Assembly (NCBI GenBank): GCA_021399435.1
Contig: JAJTUP010000007.1
Location: forward strand, 1,364,001-1,428,000
Length of the DNA: 64,000 nucleotides
Source of the DNA: Diaporthe sp. PMI_573
Lineage: Eukaryota > Ascomycota > Sordariomycetes > Diaporthales > Diaporthaceae
Direction of reading: 5' to 3'
Part shown: piece after piece, positions 1-9,796 of the stretch
Numbering within the stretch: position 1 is the first letter of the stretch
Layout of the letters: every line of letters begins with the position of its first letter
Position numbers and translations under genes: made by a program
The notes under the pieces: model-generated
What the model saw: the letters and a program-made list of their open reading frames with translations, nothing else
What the model was told of the DNA's origin: nothing
Databases searched by the model: none

Positions 1-588
1 GTCTTGGAAGAGACAATTTGGTGAGTGTCGATGGCTTCAGAAACTGCACATTTTCAGCTTTGATTTTCCGAAGAAACGAAGTGCCAGGGTGCCACCGAGA
101 TGTTTCACCAGATGCAGGCGCCAACTGATGTCTTGCATAGATATCGTATATCCTTGCTCGGCGACCAGTAAATGCGCCACCTCACATGCATGTATTATCC
201 TGCAGAGTCAGTTGGTGGTGCAGGAGGATCCTATGGATTAGTGGGACCCATTTTCAGGTGCACCTCCCATGTCATGAGTGGAAAGGCACCGAGTGGTGCG
301 CTCCTCGAATCGTCAGCTTATGCCTCGCGCGAGCTTGGTGAGGTAGTGCTGACGATCCACATTTAATTTTCGTTCGTGCGGCTGCCTCCAAAGGATTCAA
401 CTGGCGAGGGCCGGGGACCATGTCAATTGGCGTCAAGAGCTCAGGTCTGGGATTTCCATGTGAAGCCAGACTCTCCTTACTTCAGATGTCTCGCAGCGAA
501 AGCCCACCGTTTCTCCCCTACGACAATTCGAGCGAGCAACACTGAACTACGGTTGCTAAGTGAATCTAAATAAATCTACCAAACCATC
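1..588. other. Upstream flank, no gene seen
   Basis: No reading frame here shows a recognisable domain or a plausible exon structure. The right part is the upstream region of the alpha/beta hydrolase that starts at 589. Confidence 0.5.
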
Positions 589-1858
589 ATGGAACCTCAT
601 GAACTCTACCATAGAGCCCGCCTGTCTTGGTTCGGGATTCTCAGACTGGCCACCAAACTCTTCATCATCAGTAAGGCAAACCCACGCCGCCCACGTTTTA
701 CCAGAAGCAGAACTCGATGCGCTAACAGACTTCATAGTACCGCCAACCCTCTTCTTCAACCTCTTCCATGCAGTCCCACAATGCATACTCCGCGGGCTCC
801 CAGTGCTGCCGTTCATATATTGCAACCTGCTCCGGACCCTGATGAACACCCTGACCCCAACAGAGCTGCAGTTCATCCTCCCGCCGACGGGAACAGTCTA
901 CCGCGTGTGGCTCGCCGCCGTCGTGTCGAAGTCCATCCTGACGCACGACGACGACAAGACCAAAACCCCGTCCCGCCTGAGGCCCGACATCCAGCCCCTC
1001 TCCGACGGCAAGAGCTCCATCCTCTGGCTGGGCGACCGCACGACCGCGACCAAGTTCGTCCTCTTCCTCCACGGCGGCGGGTACGTCCTGCCCCTCGACC
1101 TCGGCCACCTGAACTGGTGCCGCAACGCCTACCTGTCCGCAGCCGAGGAGGCGGGCGGCGAGGACAACGTCGCCGTCGCCGTGCTGCAGTACAGCCTGTG
1201 GCCCGCCGCCTCGTACCCCACCCAGCTTTTCCAGGCCGCCGAGGCGCTCAGCGTGATCCTGGACGGCGGCCGCGTGTCACCCGCCGACGTCGTCTTCGGC
1301 GGGGACTCGTGCGGCGGGCACATGGCCGCGGGTCTGCTGGCGCACCTGGTCCACCCCCTCCCCGGCGCGCGCAAGATCGAGCTGCCGGAGGGGCAGAGGT
1401 TCGCGGGCGCGTTCTTCGTGTCGCCCTGGCTGAGCAGCGCGGACGACGGGCCCGCGTTCAGGGAGAATGCGTACCTGGACATGGTCTCGCCCGAGGTGGT
1501 CAGGCAGTCGACCGCCCTCACGAACAGCGGGCTCGGCGGGGCACGCAGCTACGAGGCAGTCCAGGCGCTGGGCTGGGCTATGCCCGGGGACGTGGGGGAC
1601 AGCACCTGGTGGGACGGCGTGGACGAGGTCGTGGGCGACGTGCTGGTGACGGTGGGGAGGCGCGAGGTGCTGAGGGAGGAGATTGCGTCTTTTGCGAAGA
1701 GGATCCGGGTGAGGAACCCTGGGACGAATGTGGTCCTCGATGTGAGGCCCCGGGCTGCCCATGACTTCATCCTGCTGGAGGGACAGCTTAACCGGGTTGG
1801 CGGTGCGACGAGCCAGATGAAGTCTTGGTACAAAGACATTTTGCGGAGGAAATCCTGA
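589..1858 (+). CDS. Alpha/beta hydrolase (HSL-like esterase), 400 aa
   Basis: Two exons are inferred, 589-670 and 738-1858. The 67-nt intron starts GTAAGG, has a CTAAC branch at 722-726 and ends ATAG. The join keeps frame and gives an N-terminus beginning MEPHELYHRA, followed by a hydrophobic stretch and PPTLFFNLFH. Visible family signs are the oxyanion-hole motif HGGGY and the nucleophile elbow GDSCGG (G-x-S-x-G type), with Asp and His candidates near the C-terminus (VGRRE region; AAHDF). This is the arrangement of the hormone-sensitive-lipase-like branch of alpha/beta hydrolases, which hydrolyse carboxylic esters. Reading straight through from a GTG at 560 would replace the N-terminus with an unlikely sequence. 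The substrate is unknown. There is no signal peptide, but the hydrophobic N-terminal segment may anchor it to a membrane. Confidence 0.85.
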
Positions 1859-2320
1859 GCAATTACCTGGTAAAAGGCAGAGTCAGCAGGGCGTTTTGCG
1901 GCGGTCGGATCAGAATTCTTGATAGATACATAGGCTGGTCCCCCCAAAACATGCAATTCTAGAGTGAGGAAGTTGATGTTACCTGTAGCATCGCAGCAGT
2001 GTTCTAATCATGGTCCAAAAGAGACGAGTCCATTCTCAGATACCTCAAGTGTCAACACTTTGATTACGCCTGGCGACGGGGACGCGTGGACTTTTAAACA
2101 GAGGCGCCACTCACTCCGCCCAAGGCTTGCCAGTTTCGATTCAGCTCCTCCGGTGGTGACAAGACCACATGCCTACGTAGACTCAGAATGCTCGCTGAGC
2201 CGCCATCATAGTCATCTTGCAAAGTCTCGTCAAGAGAAGAGCCTTGCCCTAGTCTGTAGGTGAGCTCCCTTCTGCTGAACATCAACCCGGCAGAATCCTA
2301 AAACGGCAAGCTCGGTGGGC
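1859..2320. other. Intergenic, nothing recognised
   Basis: 3' flank of the hydrolase. Short open frames only, with no domain similarity or splice structure. Confidence 0.4.
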
Positions 2321-2329
2321 CCCCTTCGA

Positions 2330-3545
2330 GATCACGACTTAAGCCCAGAAGTGAAGCCGTCAACAATCAATCTTCCTCCAGATTCCACGACATCACAACA
2401 CTTCAGTAAGTCTTCTGGCATACCCTCTCTTCCTCACCTTCCCTTGCCTTGCCCTGGCCTCGTCGCTGAATACTCACACACCGTCACTTCTGTTTCCCTT
2501 TCTCTAAGTATCTCACTTCACTTTCATGTTCAAGTTGGCGATGTTGACGGTGAGGACACCACTCCACCCAACCATCACACTCCCTCTTGTCCCTCAAACC
2601 TCAGAAACACACTTCTTCAACCACAAGCACACTCGTCTCGCATCCTCCATCCTTCAGCGTGCGCATCTTCCTTCTTCTCTGCCCCTCCACAGTTCACAGT
2701 CTCTCTTCGAGAGCATATTTCCCTTCAGTGGCGCTGCTGGGCAAAGCTGCTCAGCAAAGCTTCCCATCGACCGTTTGCACGCGCTTCGCGTCTTTGCCCC
2801 TCACTGTCAACAAAAAACACCAACCATACCTTCACCCAACCCACCTTCACCCAACCCACCTTCACCTACCACCCTCTCCCAACCTTCAACACACACCTCA
2901 CCCTCGCACATCACCCTCGCACATCACCCTCACACCTCGCCCTCAACCCTCACTGTCGATCTTCACCTTCACTCCCAACCGTCTATCTTCACCTTCACTC
3001 TTAACCGTCGATCTTCACCCTCGCCCATCACCGTCGATTCTCCCACCCCATCTCCACCTTCCACCCTTTATCAACTTTCAACACACTAACCCAACCATCA
3101 ATCCTCAGCATCAACCCCCAGCATCAACCCACCATCACCCTCCAACCTTTTTCCCTCAACCACACTCAATTTACCCTTCCTCACTCTTCAATCCTCACCA
3201 CCAACACTCAATTCCCCTTCCTCACTCTTCAACCCTCACCATCAACCCACCATCACTCTCGCACCTTTTCCCTCAACCACACTCAATTACCCTTCCTCTC
3301 TCCTTTTCTCTCTTCCACCAACACTCAAGCACCATTCCTCTCTCTTCCTCTCTTCCATCAACTCCACCGTCAATCCTCAGCGTCAGCCCCACCATCAAAC
3401 GCACCATCAACACACCATCACTCTCTAACCATTTCCCTCAATCACAGTCAATTACCCTTCCTCTCTCTTCCCCCCTCTTCCATAAACACTCAATTACCCT
3501 TCCTCTCTTCCATCAACACTCACCACACACCCACTCTTTAACAAC
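2330..3545. repeat. G-poor pyrimidine-rich tract with degenerate tandem repeats
   Basis: About 1.2 kb in which the + strand is built almost entirely of C, T and A. Short motifs recur: CCAACCCACCTTCAC near 2835-2865, CTCGCACATCACC near 2905-2930, and a longer unit with core TTCCCTCAACCACACTCAAT starting at 3151, 3268 and (diverged) 3433. Long open frames in all three + frames reflect the lack of stop codons in this composition and encode only Ser/Pro/Thr/His low-complexity sequence. I see no protein gene. It could be a minisatellite, a long untranslated leader or a non-coding transcript. Confidence 0.75.
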
Positions 3546-3567
3546 AACAACAGCAGAATGGCAGAGA

Positions 3568-3952
3568 CACAGAAAGAGGAGGAGGGCGGGCCGTGTACTG
3601 TGAACCAGTCATGCTGGAATTGGAATGCCACGCTAGGCAGAACACAGAAAGAGGAGGAAATAGGGAAGTGTCTCTTACAATCTCGACCCTCCTCACCTCG
3701 ACCATCCCTCCCCTCCCCGCCCCCCCCCCCATCGCATGCCCGAGCCGAACGACCGCATACGCATACGACCCTCCCGACCGTATACCACCGGCCGACCGAC
3801 CGTCCTAACCCCCCGTGCCCCACCCGCGCGGCAAACGACCACCTACAAACAGGGAGATGAGCACCGAAAGAGGAGGGATTGGGACCGTGTTCCGCGCGCC
3901 GATGAAGCAGAAGGGGAATGCTAGCCAAGGCCGGGCACAGAAAGAGGAGGAA
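3568..3952. repeat. Four-copy purine-rich repeat, core CACAGAAAGAGGAGGA
   Basis: The core occurs at 3568-3583, 3643-3658, 3862-3877 (CACCGAAAGAGGAGGG) and 3936-3951. Copies 2 and 4 share extra upstream sequence (GGAATGC, a short divergent stretch, CTAGG or CTAGCC, then the core), so the real unit is longer than the core. Copies 1-2 and 3-4 are both about 74-75 bp apart, which suggests duplication of a two-copy block. No gene is associated. Confidence 0.7.
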
Positions 3953-5700
3953 CCAAATTGTGCTCAGGGTTTACACACACACACACACTCCCCCCTATAT
4001 ACTATACTATACTATACTAACAACAAACAGGAAGAAGACAACAACACGAACACGCCTTCGGGCTGGCGTTCGGTGTTGGTTGGCTCTTTACTCAATTTTT
4101 TGTCTTTTTTTTCTCCGGCTTCGGCTGGATTGATCTTCCTTGGAAGACTTCCTATTTTTTGAAAACCACTTCAGGCTTCAGCTTGACTCTCTATTTTTTT
4201 TTTCATTGCTCTCGTGGGTTGACCCCGCGAAGTGAAGAAGAAAACAACAACAACAACGCGTCTGCCTCTGGAAGTAGTGTCGCGTCATGTTTACCGCTCT
4301 AGACAGACTTGCTGACCGTCGACCGTAGCCGAGTAGATTCCAGGCCACCTCGCTTGAGGGAGGGCATTGAGAAGCTACAAGCCCAAGCAAGAGTCCGCGC
4401 TTGACGCAAAAGCCAACGCGGTCCTCACTCGAGGTTAACCTTTCTCCCAGTGTGCGGCCCCCCAAAAGCCGCCACGAGAAAGGCACACGGCGCCAGGCTA
4501 ATATTGACCCCCCTCAAAGTCTGAGCACGCCGCCTGGCAACTGGCCGTGGCGAAGGCCCAACACTTGACGACAGCTTCGCTGCTCAGATGAGGCCTTCTC
4601 CAGGCAACACACACTTGCGAGACGGGCGAATGGTCTTCCGACTGACGGGCATAAAAGACTGTTTCTCAGGCCTGATACCACTCGGCCGTTGAGTAGATGT
4701 ACAAAAACTCTACGTATACATGCTTGGGGACTGGGATACACAGAACTGCCGACGGGCCTGGTCAATGAATAGGGGAGTCAGGAGTTGGCGGCTCGTTGGC
4801 CACTTGGCCGTACAAACAAGGCCGGCCAGCATCAGACTCGGGAAGGGACCCGGTATGACTCGGATATTTCTTAAGAATAATTTGAGCTTGTCAACATGAG
4901 AAGGGCTGCCGCCGTTCGTCCAGTATGTATTGGATTTTCCCCTGAAGCCATCAAGAGCTTCCCGGACCCACCAGCCGGGCCGTCGCTCTGGACACAGCTG
5001 ACGAGATGCACACCCTCCGTGTGACCAGACCATTTTCTCAGCATGGTCAGAAGACCTCCATGATAGACGACAACCTTGAAGTATAAGAATTCTGAGGTAT
5101 TAGTTGAAGTTGAGGCCGGTTCTCAGGGGTAATTGGAGGGCGAGGCGAGGTGAGGTGAGGTCAACGGACTGCAAGACCAGGCCTGGCCAGTGGTGGCAGC
5201 TCAATTGTCAGCTGTCAGCTATCAGCCATCCCAGCTCGGGTGTAGGCGACGATAAGATCGGACAGGGGATCCCCGCCCCCACCAACCAACCCACCAACCC
5301 ACTGTTTGTCGATCACCCAGCGACGGTGGCAGACAGACAGACACCCAAACAACAACCACCCCGTTTCTGCTGTGTTGGGAAATCAGATTGCCTCTTGTTG
5401 CATCCGACTTTTTGCCTTTCGTACTTACTCCCTCCTGGCTACACCGACTGTATGCACTCTGCCTTGGTCTGTCTGTCCCTCTGACACTTCACCTTTGGTC
5501 CACTTCACCTCGCTCTTTATTGCTCCTGGATCTTCTGCGGCTGCCCGCATATGCTGGAACGGCGCCTGCCTGCCTGATCCGGCTTTGACCTTTTGATACC
5601 CAAAATCTTTGGCGTTGACGATATAAACCCACAGACCCCGTCTCGTCTTCCTGCCACCTTTTTCTGTCCTTACCATTCTTCTGTTCAGTCTGCCCAGAGA
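3953..5700. other. Intergenic with simple repeats
   Basis: It contains an AC run near 3972-3985, a TATAC run near 4002-4018 and poly-T stretches near 4091-4112 and 4190-4202. Short frames on both strands lack domains. I see no gene. Confidence 0.45.
5622..5627 (+). promoter_or_regulatory. TATA-like element of the HD-domain gene
   Basis: TATAAA lies 123-128 bp before the ATG at 5750, a normal spacing for a fungal promoter with a short leader. Confidence 0.4.
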
Positions 5701-5729
5701 TACACACACACACACACACACACACACAT
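5701..5729. repeat. AC dinucleotide microsatellite
   Basis: An unbroken run of about 14 AC units ends 21 bp before the start codon of the HD-domain gene, so it would lie in the 5' untranslated leader. Confidence 0.9.
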
Positions 5730-5749
5730 CTACGCAGGAACTGGGCACA

Positions 5750-6706
5750 ATGTCTCCAAGCGCAGTCAACAACGAGCCGACCAATGGCCTCGACGACAAG
5801 ATCGAGCAGGCAAACCCAGGTACGCACTCTACTCCTCTCCTCTGTCACCACCACCTCCCCTCTCCTCCTGCTCCTGCTCTGCCCTGCCCTGGCCCATATG
5901 CTAACCATGCCCCCGATCCCACAGACCCCTCCGTCGTCATCACCCCCAAGATCACAGGCGACTGGACCGTGTCCAAGGTCCTAGACACCATCGCGGCCGG
6001 CGCCCCCCAGGAGGGATCCTCCTCCCCGGTCCCCTACTTCCACATGCTCGAGCGCCTCAAGACGACCAAGCGCGAGGGCTGGCGCCGATTCGGCATCGCT
6101 TCCGGCGAGTCCATCGCGGACCACATGTACCGCATGGCAATGATCAGCATGCTGTGCCCCCCGTCCCTCCGCGCCCGCATCGACCGCGACAAGTGCACGC
6201 GCATGTGCCTGGTCCACGACATGGCAGAGAGCCTGGTCGGCGACATCACCCCCGTCGACGGCGTCCCAAAGCCCGAGAAGTCGCGGCGCGAGGCCGAGAC
6301 GATGGACTACCTGACCGGCAACCTGCTCAAGGGACTCTGGGGCGGCAAGGGAGGCGATGAGGCGGTGGGCGAGGAGATCCGCGCGCTGTGGCAGGAGTAC
6401 GAGGACAGCGAGACGCTCGACAGCCACTTCGTCCACGACATCGACAAGGTGGAGCTGCTGCTGCAGATGGTCGAGTACGAGAAGCGGGGCGAGCGGGCCC
6501 TCGACCTCGGCGAGTTCGCCTACGTCGCCACGCGCCTCGCGCTGCCCGAGACCAAGGAGTGGGCGGGCGACATCATCAGGGAGCGGGAGGCGTACTGGGC
6601 GGGCCAGGACCACGTCCACGGCGACGCGGGCCTCGCAGGCGGCGTGGGCAAGCTTCACCTTGACGCCGTCGAGGAGTACTACAAGGGTTCCGGCGGTGCG
6701 CCTTGA
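5750..6706 (+). CDS. HD-domain protein, HDDC2 / YfbR-like 5'-deoxynucleotidase, 283 aa
   Basis: Exons 5750-5819 and 5925-6706. The 105-nt intron has a CTAAC branch at 5901-5905 and ends ACAG. It is a multiple of three and has no stop, so an unspliced form would also be open. The spliced protein has the HD signature of the HDDC2 family: DHMYRMA (first His), VHDMAE (the HD pair), GDITP, and HDIDKVELLLQ carrying the last metal-binding Asp. Family members, such as yeast Ygk1 and YBR242W and bacterial YfbR, remove phosphate from deoxynucleoside 5'-monophosphates using a divalent metal, in cytosol or nucleus. Length is close to the fungal norm. The N-terminal ~45 residues are a linker. Its 3' end faces the next gene. 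Confidence 0.9.
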   Translation: MSPSAVNNEPTNGLDDKIEQANPGTHSTPLLCHHHLPSPPAPALPCPGPYANHAPDPTDPSVVITPKITGDWTVSKVLDTIAAGAPQEGSSSPVPYFHMLERLKTTKREGWRRFGIASGESIADHMYRMAMISMLCPPSLRARIDRDKCTRMCLVHDMAESLVGDITPVDGVPKPEKSRREAETMDYLTGNLLKGLWGGKGGDEAVGEEIRALWQEYEDSETLDSHFVHDIDKVELLLQMVEYEKRGERALDLGEFAYVATRLALPETKEWAGDIIREREAYWAGQDHVHGDAGLAGGVGKLHLDAVEEYYKGSGGAP

Positions 6707-7086
6707 TTTTGTGGGCACGTGGACATGGCCATTTGTGTGTTTGTACAGGCAACACTCTGGACGGGATATGTAGGCCGGTGCTCGGACTTGGGCGTTTCGA
6801 TGCTTCACGGGAGTCACACAGGGTGTGGGCGGGTTGGGTTTTCAGTCTTTGGTCATGGGCAATAGATCCAGCGTCGGCATAAGATACAGGACGATAATAT
6901 TGAGCTATGCATGAGGCTTCTCAGTTCCTGGCGGGCTTGGTCGGCTTTTGATGGTGGTGATGATGATTGGTGTTGTCTTGCGTCGACTCTTCCGCAGGCA
7001 ATTGTCGCCCAGCACAGCCTGTGAGTCCCAGAGCAGCATCTGTTTCAGAGAACCACTAGACCCTCCCAACCCACACCCACCATCCA
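6707..7086. other. Convergent 3' flanks, no gene
   Basis: The space between the stop codons of the HD-domain gene (+) and the unknown gene on the - strand. It presumably holds both 3' untranslated regions. Nothing else was recognised. Confidence 0.5.
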
Positions 7087-8115
7087 TCACTCGCAGCTTC
7101 CCTCATCCTCCCCAACATAGCCGAAGGTTCTCTCATGGCTCCCTTCATAAGCACGCCCCGCCACGACCCCAAGAAACTCCTCCAAGGAGTCCAGGTCCTC
7201 CTGGTAAGCCAGCGCAGGCCACTCACCACCAGCCACCAGCGGGCCCGCAGGGGTGAAGCAGTCCAGAGACATGGCCCGGTCCGTGTGGACGACGCCCTCG
7301 GCGTCAACATGCCCGGCATCGAAGCCAGGCGGGGCGTGGACCTCGGGCCCAACAACATACCATCCTCCAGAACCCCCACCCTCGCCCTCGCCCTCGCCCT
7401 CGCCCTCGCCCTCCGCATCGCCCGCCTCCATCCTCAGCACCTCACCCTCCGCCAGGGGCTCATTCGGGTCCCAGTAGAAAGGCAGCCAGTGCACCCCCAC
7501 GGCGAGAATAAAGTACAGCGAGCGGGCCGGGTGCCTCCGCCCCAGGTACGTCACGGCGGTGCGCATCGCGCTGGCCCATGGGAACTGGCCCGCCGGGGCC
7601 GGGGGGCTGCACTTGACCCAGAGGATGTCGCGGGGGTGTTCCACGTGAGCCGGGAGGTCGACGGTGTTGCGCTCGAGGGTGACGCCGTCCCCGGTGCCGT
7701 ATCTTTCGTGAGGCGGTGCCTGGTCGAAGAACTGCCTGTGTATGAGATACATTGTCCCCTGTGCGGTCTGGGGGGGCTGTAGATCCCGTAGGGAGGGGTC
7801 ATAGTCTATCCGGCGAGGTATCAATCAGCTTGAGCCGACGGGGATGATCTACACCAGATTCTCGTCTGCCTGTCTTGTCTTGGCCCTGTTTTTCTCTCCC
7901 CGAGGGCATAGTGTTGATATGGGGATTGGACTGGACGTACGGTTTGGGAAATACGTGTACAGGATGCTTTCCCATGCGTGTCTGTTGGTATACCGGTGAT
8001 CCGCCACGGAGCCCCGTTCATGGAAATCGTGAAGTTCCTGGAGGAGGCTCCGTGATGCCTCGTTCGGAAGGTAGAAGTGCCTGAGGCAATGCTTGTAAGC
8101 TGGAAGTGCTCTCAT
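7087..8115 (-). CDS. Uncharacterised fungal protein with Gly-Glu repeat, 297 aa
   Basis: Two exons on the - strand, 8115-7941 and 7805-7087. The 135-nt intron starts GTACGT, has a CTGAT branch and ends GATAG, and the joint codon gives His. I do not recognise a named domain. The body has a well-conserved-looking core around DILWVKCSPP, FPWASAMRTAVTYLGRR and GVHWLPFYWDPN. This is followed by a run of alternating Gly and Glu encoded by a GAGGGC hexanucleotide repeat (about 7379-7415) and a C-terminal part with a DLDSLEEFLG helix. No signal peptide or membrane segment. The ATG at 8115 is the first in frame; a further 5' exon cannot be excluded. Confidence 0.65.
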
Positions 8116-9796
8116 ATCAAATTATCCTAGGTTGTCGGGATCATCTACAAACTACTGACCTGTCTGGTGATATCTGGGCCATGTTTTGGGACCTCGGGAT
8201 TCCAGATGGAGAATGACTGCTTCAACTTTCAAGGCTATAGATTTCAAAGTCCCAGGCCCTAGAGGCAGGAAGGAACGGCTTTTGGGGAGGGGGGAAGGGA
8301 TAGATATGAAAAATGCATTCCTTTGTCCAGGCTGCGACCGGCTTTGGCTCGCCTGCATTGGCTGCTGCTGCGTGTGCCATGCCCACCTGGACTGATGGTG
8401 GCTGGACTTGGTTATGACATGTCTACTGTGGCGTTTCCGGCCAGTTGGAGCAATACGATTATTAGCAGCTTGAACGGGACGTGGTGCCTCAGCTGGCTAC
8501 AGTAATAAAATTGTCCATCATGGCTTTATGGAGTAGCTGCACTGATGCATAACTACAGAATGTTCTCGAGAGTGAAGATAGCGTCGAGATCATGAAGCAG
8601 CACGTGGGTGATGTGTGGTGTGGTGTTTTGGTTGTGGTAGTGCACTCGTACACAGTAGTGCACGCACTTGACGCGCTGCACGTGGTGACCCCCCTTCATT
8701 TTGGGGAAGTACAAGACGTGGATTTGTTGATATTGCTCGGGTTTCTCCACAGCAACGGCACGAAAGGCAAGGCAAGGCCTGATCGTCTGACCGCTCGCTC
8801 GGATCGACCCGCTCCCCCAAGCTCTCTCTCACGCTAACAACAGTACTGCTCGCTACCAGTCCCTGGCTCCCTCCCACCACTGCCCTGCAGCTAAGCAGCA
8901 GCAGGCTCCACCTCGCCCCCAAGACCAAGAGAGCTGAGAGAACGGGCACCTGTAATCTTGCAGCATCTGGTCGACCGCCAGTTCGACGAGATCCACCGGC
9001 AACCGGCCACGCACCCACGCGCTCATCAATTTCGAAACACGTCAAATTTATTCCACGGCTTCTCTATCATATCGTCTGATCATCACCAGTGTTTTATGCT
9101 ACATCGTCTTTTGTTTCTCGACAGGAGAAGAAGAAGAAGAAGAAGCTGGACCCCGGCAGCCGCTAGATCCGTCACGTTAATCCCTGTCCACATTGACGTC
9201 GTCCCGCCTGTCTTGCTTGCTGCTCTCTTTTATTTACTACCGTCTGCAGTCCCAGTCCCAGTCCAGTCCAGCCCGGTCCAGCCCAGCTAGTCCTGGGGTA
9301 ATAATTATCTATCACATCCCCCTCGCTTCGCCTCGCCTCGCCTCAAACATCCCACAACCTCGTCACTGCTCCACCACGGACACACTGCCAACCCCGACTC
9401 GACGGCTTCTGCGGAGATTTGGCAATAATCTTGGGGGGCGGACGCAGCAGGGGGCCCAGCTCCAGCCGGAAATGCTGCTTCACGACTCGCGCCAAGCTGT
9501 GGCAGAGCATGCGTGAACGACAACCAGCTGAACCTGTGAACCTAAACCCTGACTGAGCTCGAGCTCGAGCTTCAAGTTGCAACACTGCGGCTGTGCACTT
9601 CCTCCGACGTCCATCCATCCAACAAGGCTGTCTGTTTCCTCAGGCCACACATCACGCACCACCCAACGAGAGAGAGAGAGCCTCAGAGCTCCACGGCTCC
9701 GTCACGAGCTCTGCCGTCCCGCCCTCGAGGGCCTCCACTTCTTCTCCCTTCTTCGCCCGCAACCGGCTTGCCTCGTGACTCTTTCCTTCCTGCGAT
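8116..9796. other. Divergent promoter region with simple repeats
   Basis: It lies between the start of the - strand gene at 8115 and the + strand gene at 9797. It holds a GAA run near 9125-9145, CCAGT-type repeats near 9247-9290, and a pyrimidine-rich leader from about 9590 to the start codon. No coding exon was recognised. Confidence 0.5.

Noticed and set aside
589..1764. Long frame overlapping the hydrolase in another phase
   Set aside because: After residue 27 it turns into Arg/Pro/Gly-rich sequence typical of a shifted GC-rich frame. Only its first exon (to 670) belongs to the real gene.
2835..3500. CRISPR-like array
   Set aside because: Repeat units are degenerate and low-complexity, have no unique spacers of even length, and the genome is eukaryotic.
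2315..3603. Long + strand frames in the pyrimidine tract
   Set aside because: They exist in all three frames because the composition lacks stop codons, and they encode only Ser/Pro/Thr/His repeats.
5981..6817. 278-codon frame antisense to the HD-domain gene
   Set aside because: Shadow frame; Val/Ala/Leu/Arg-rich with no domain, while the + strand has clear HD motifs.
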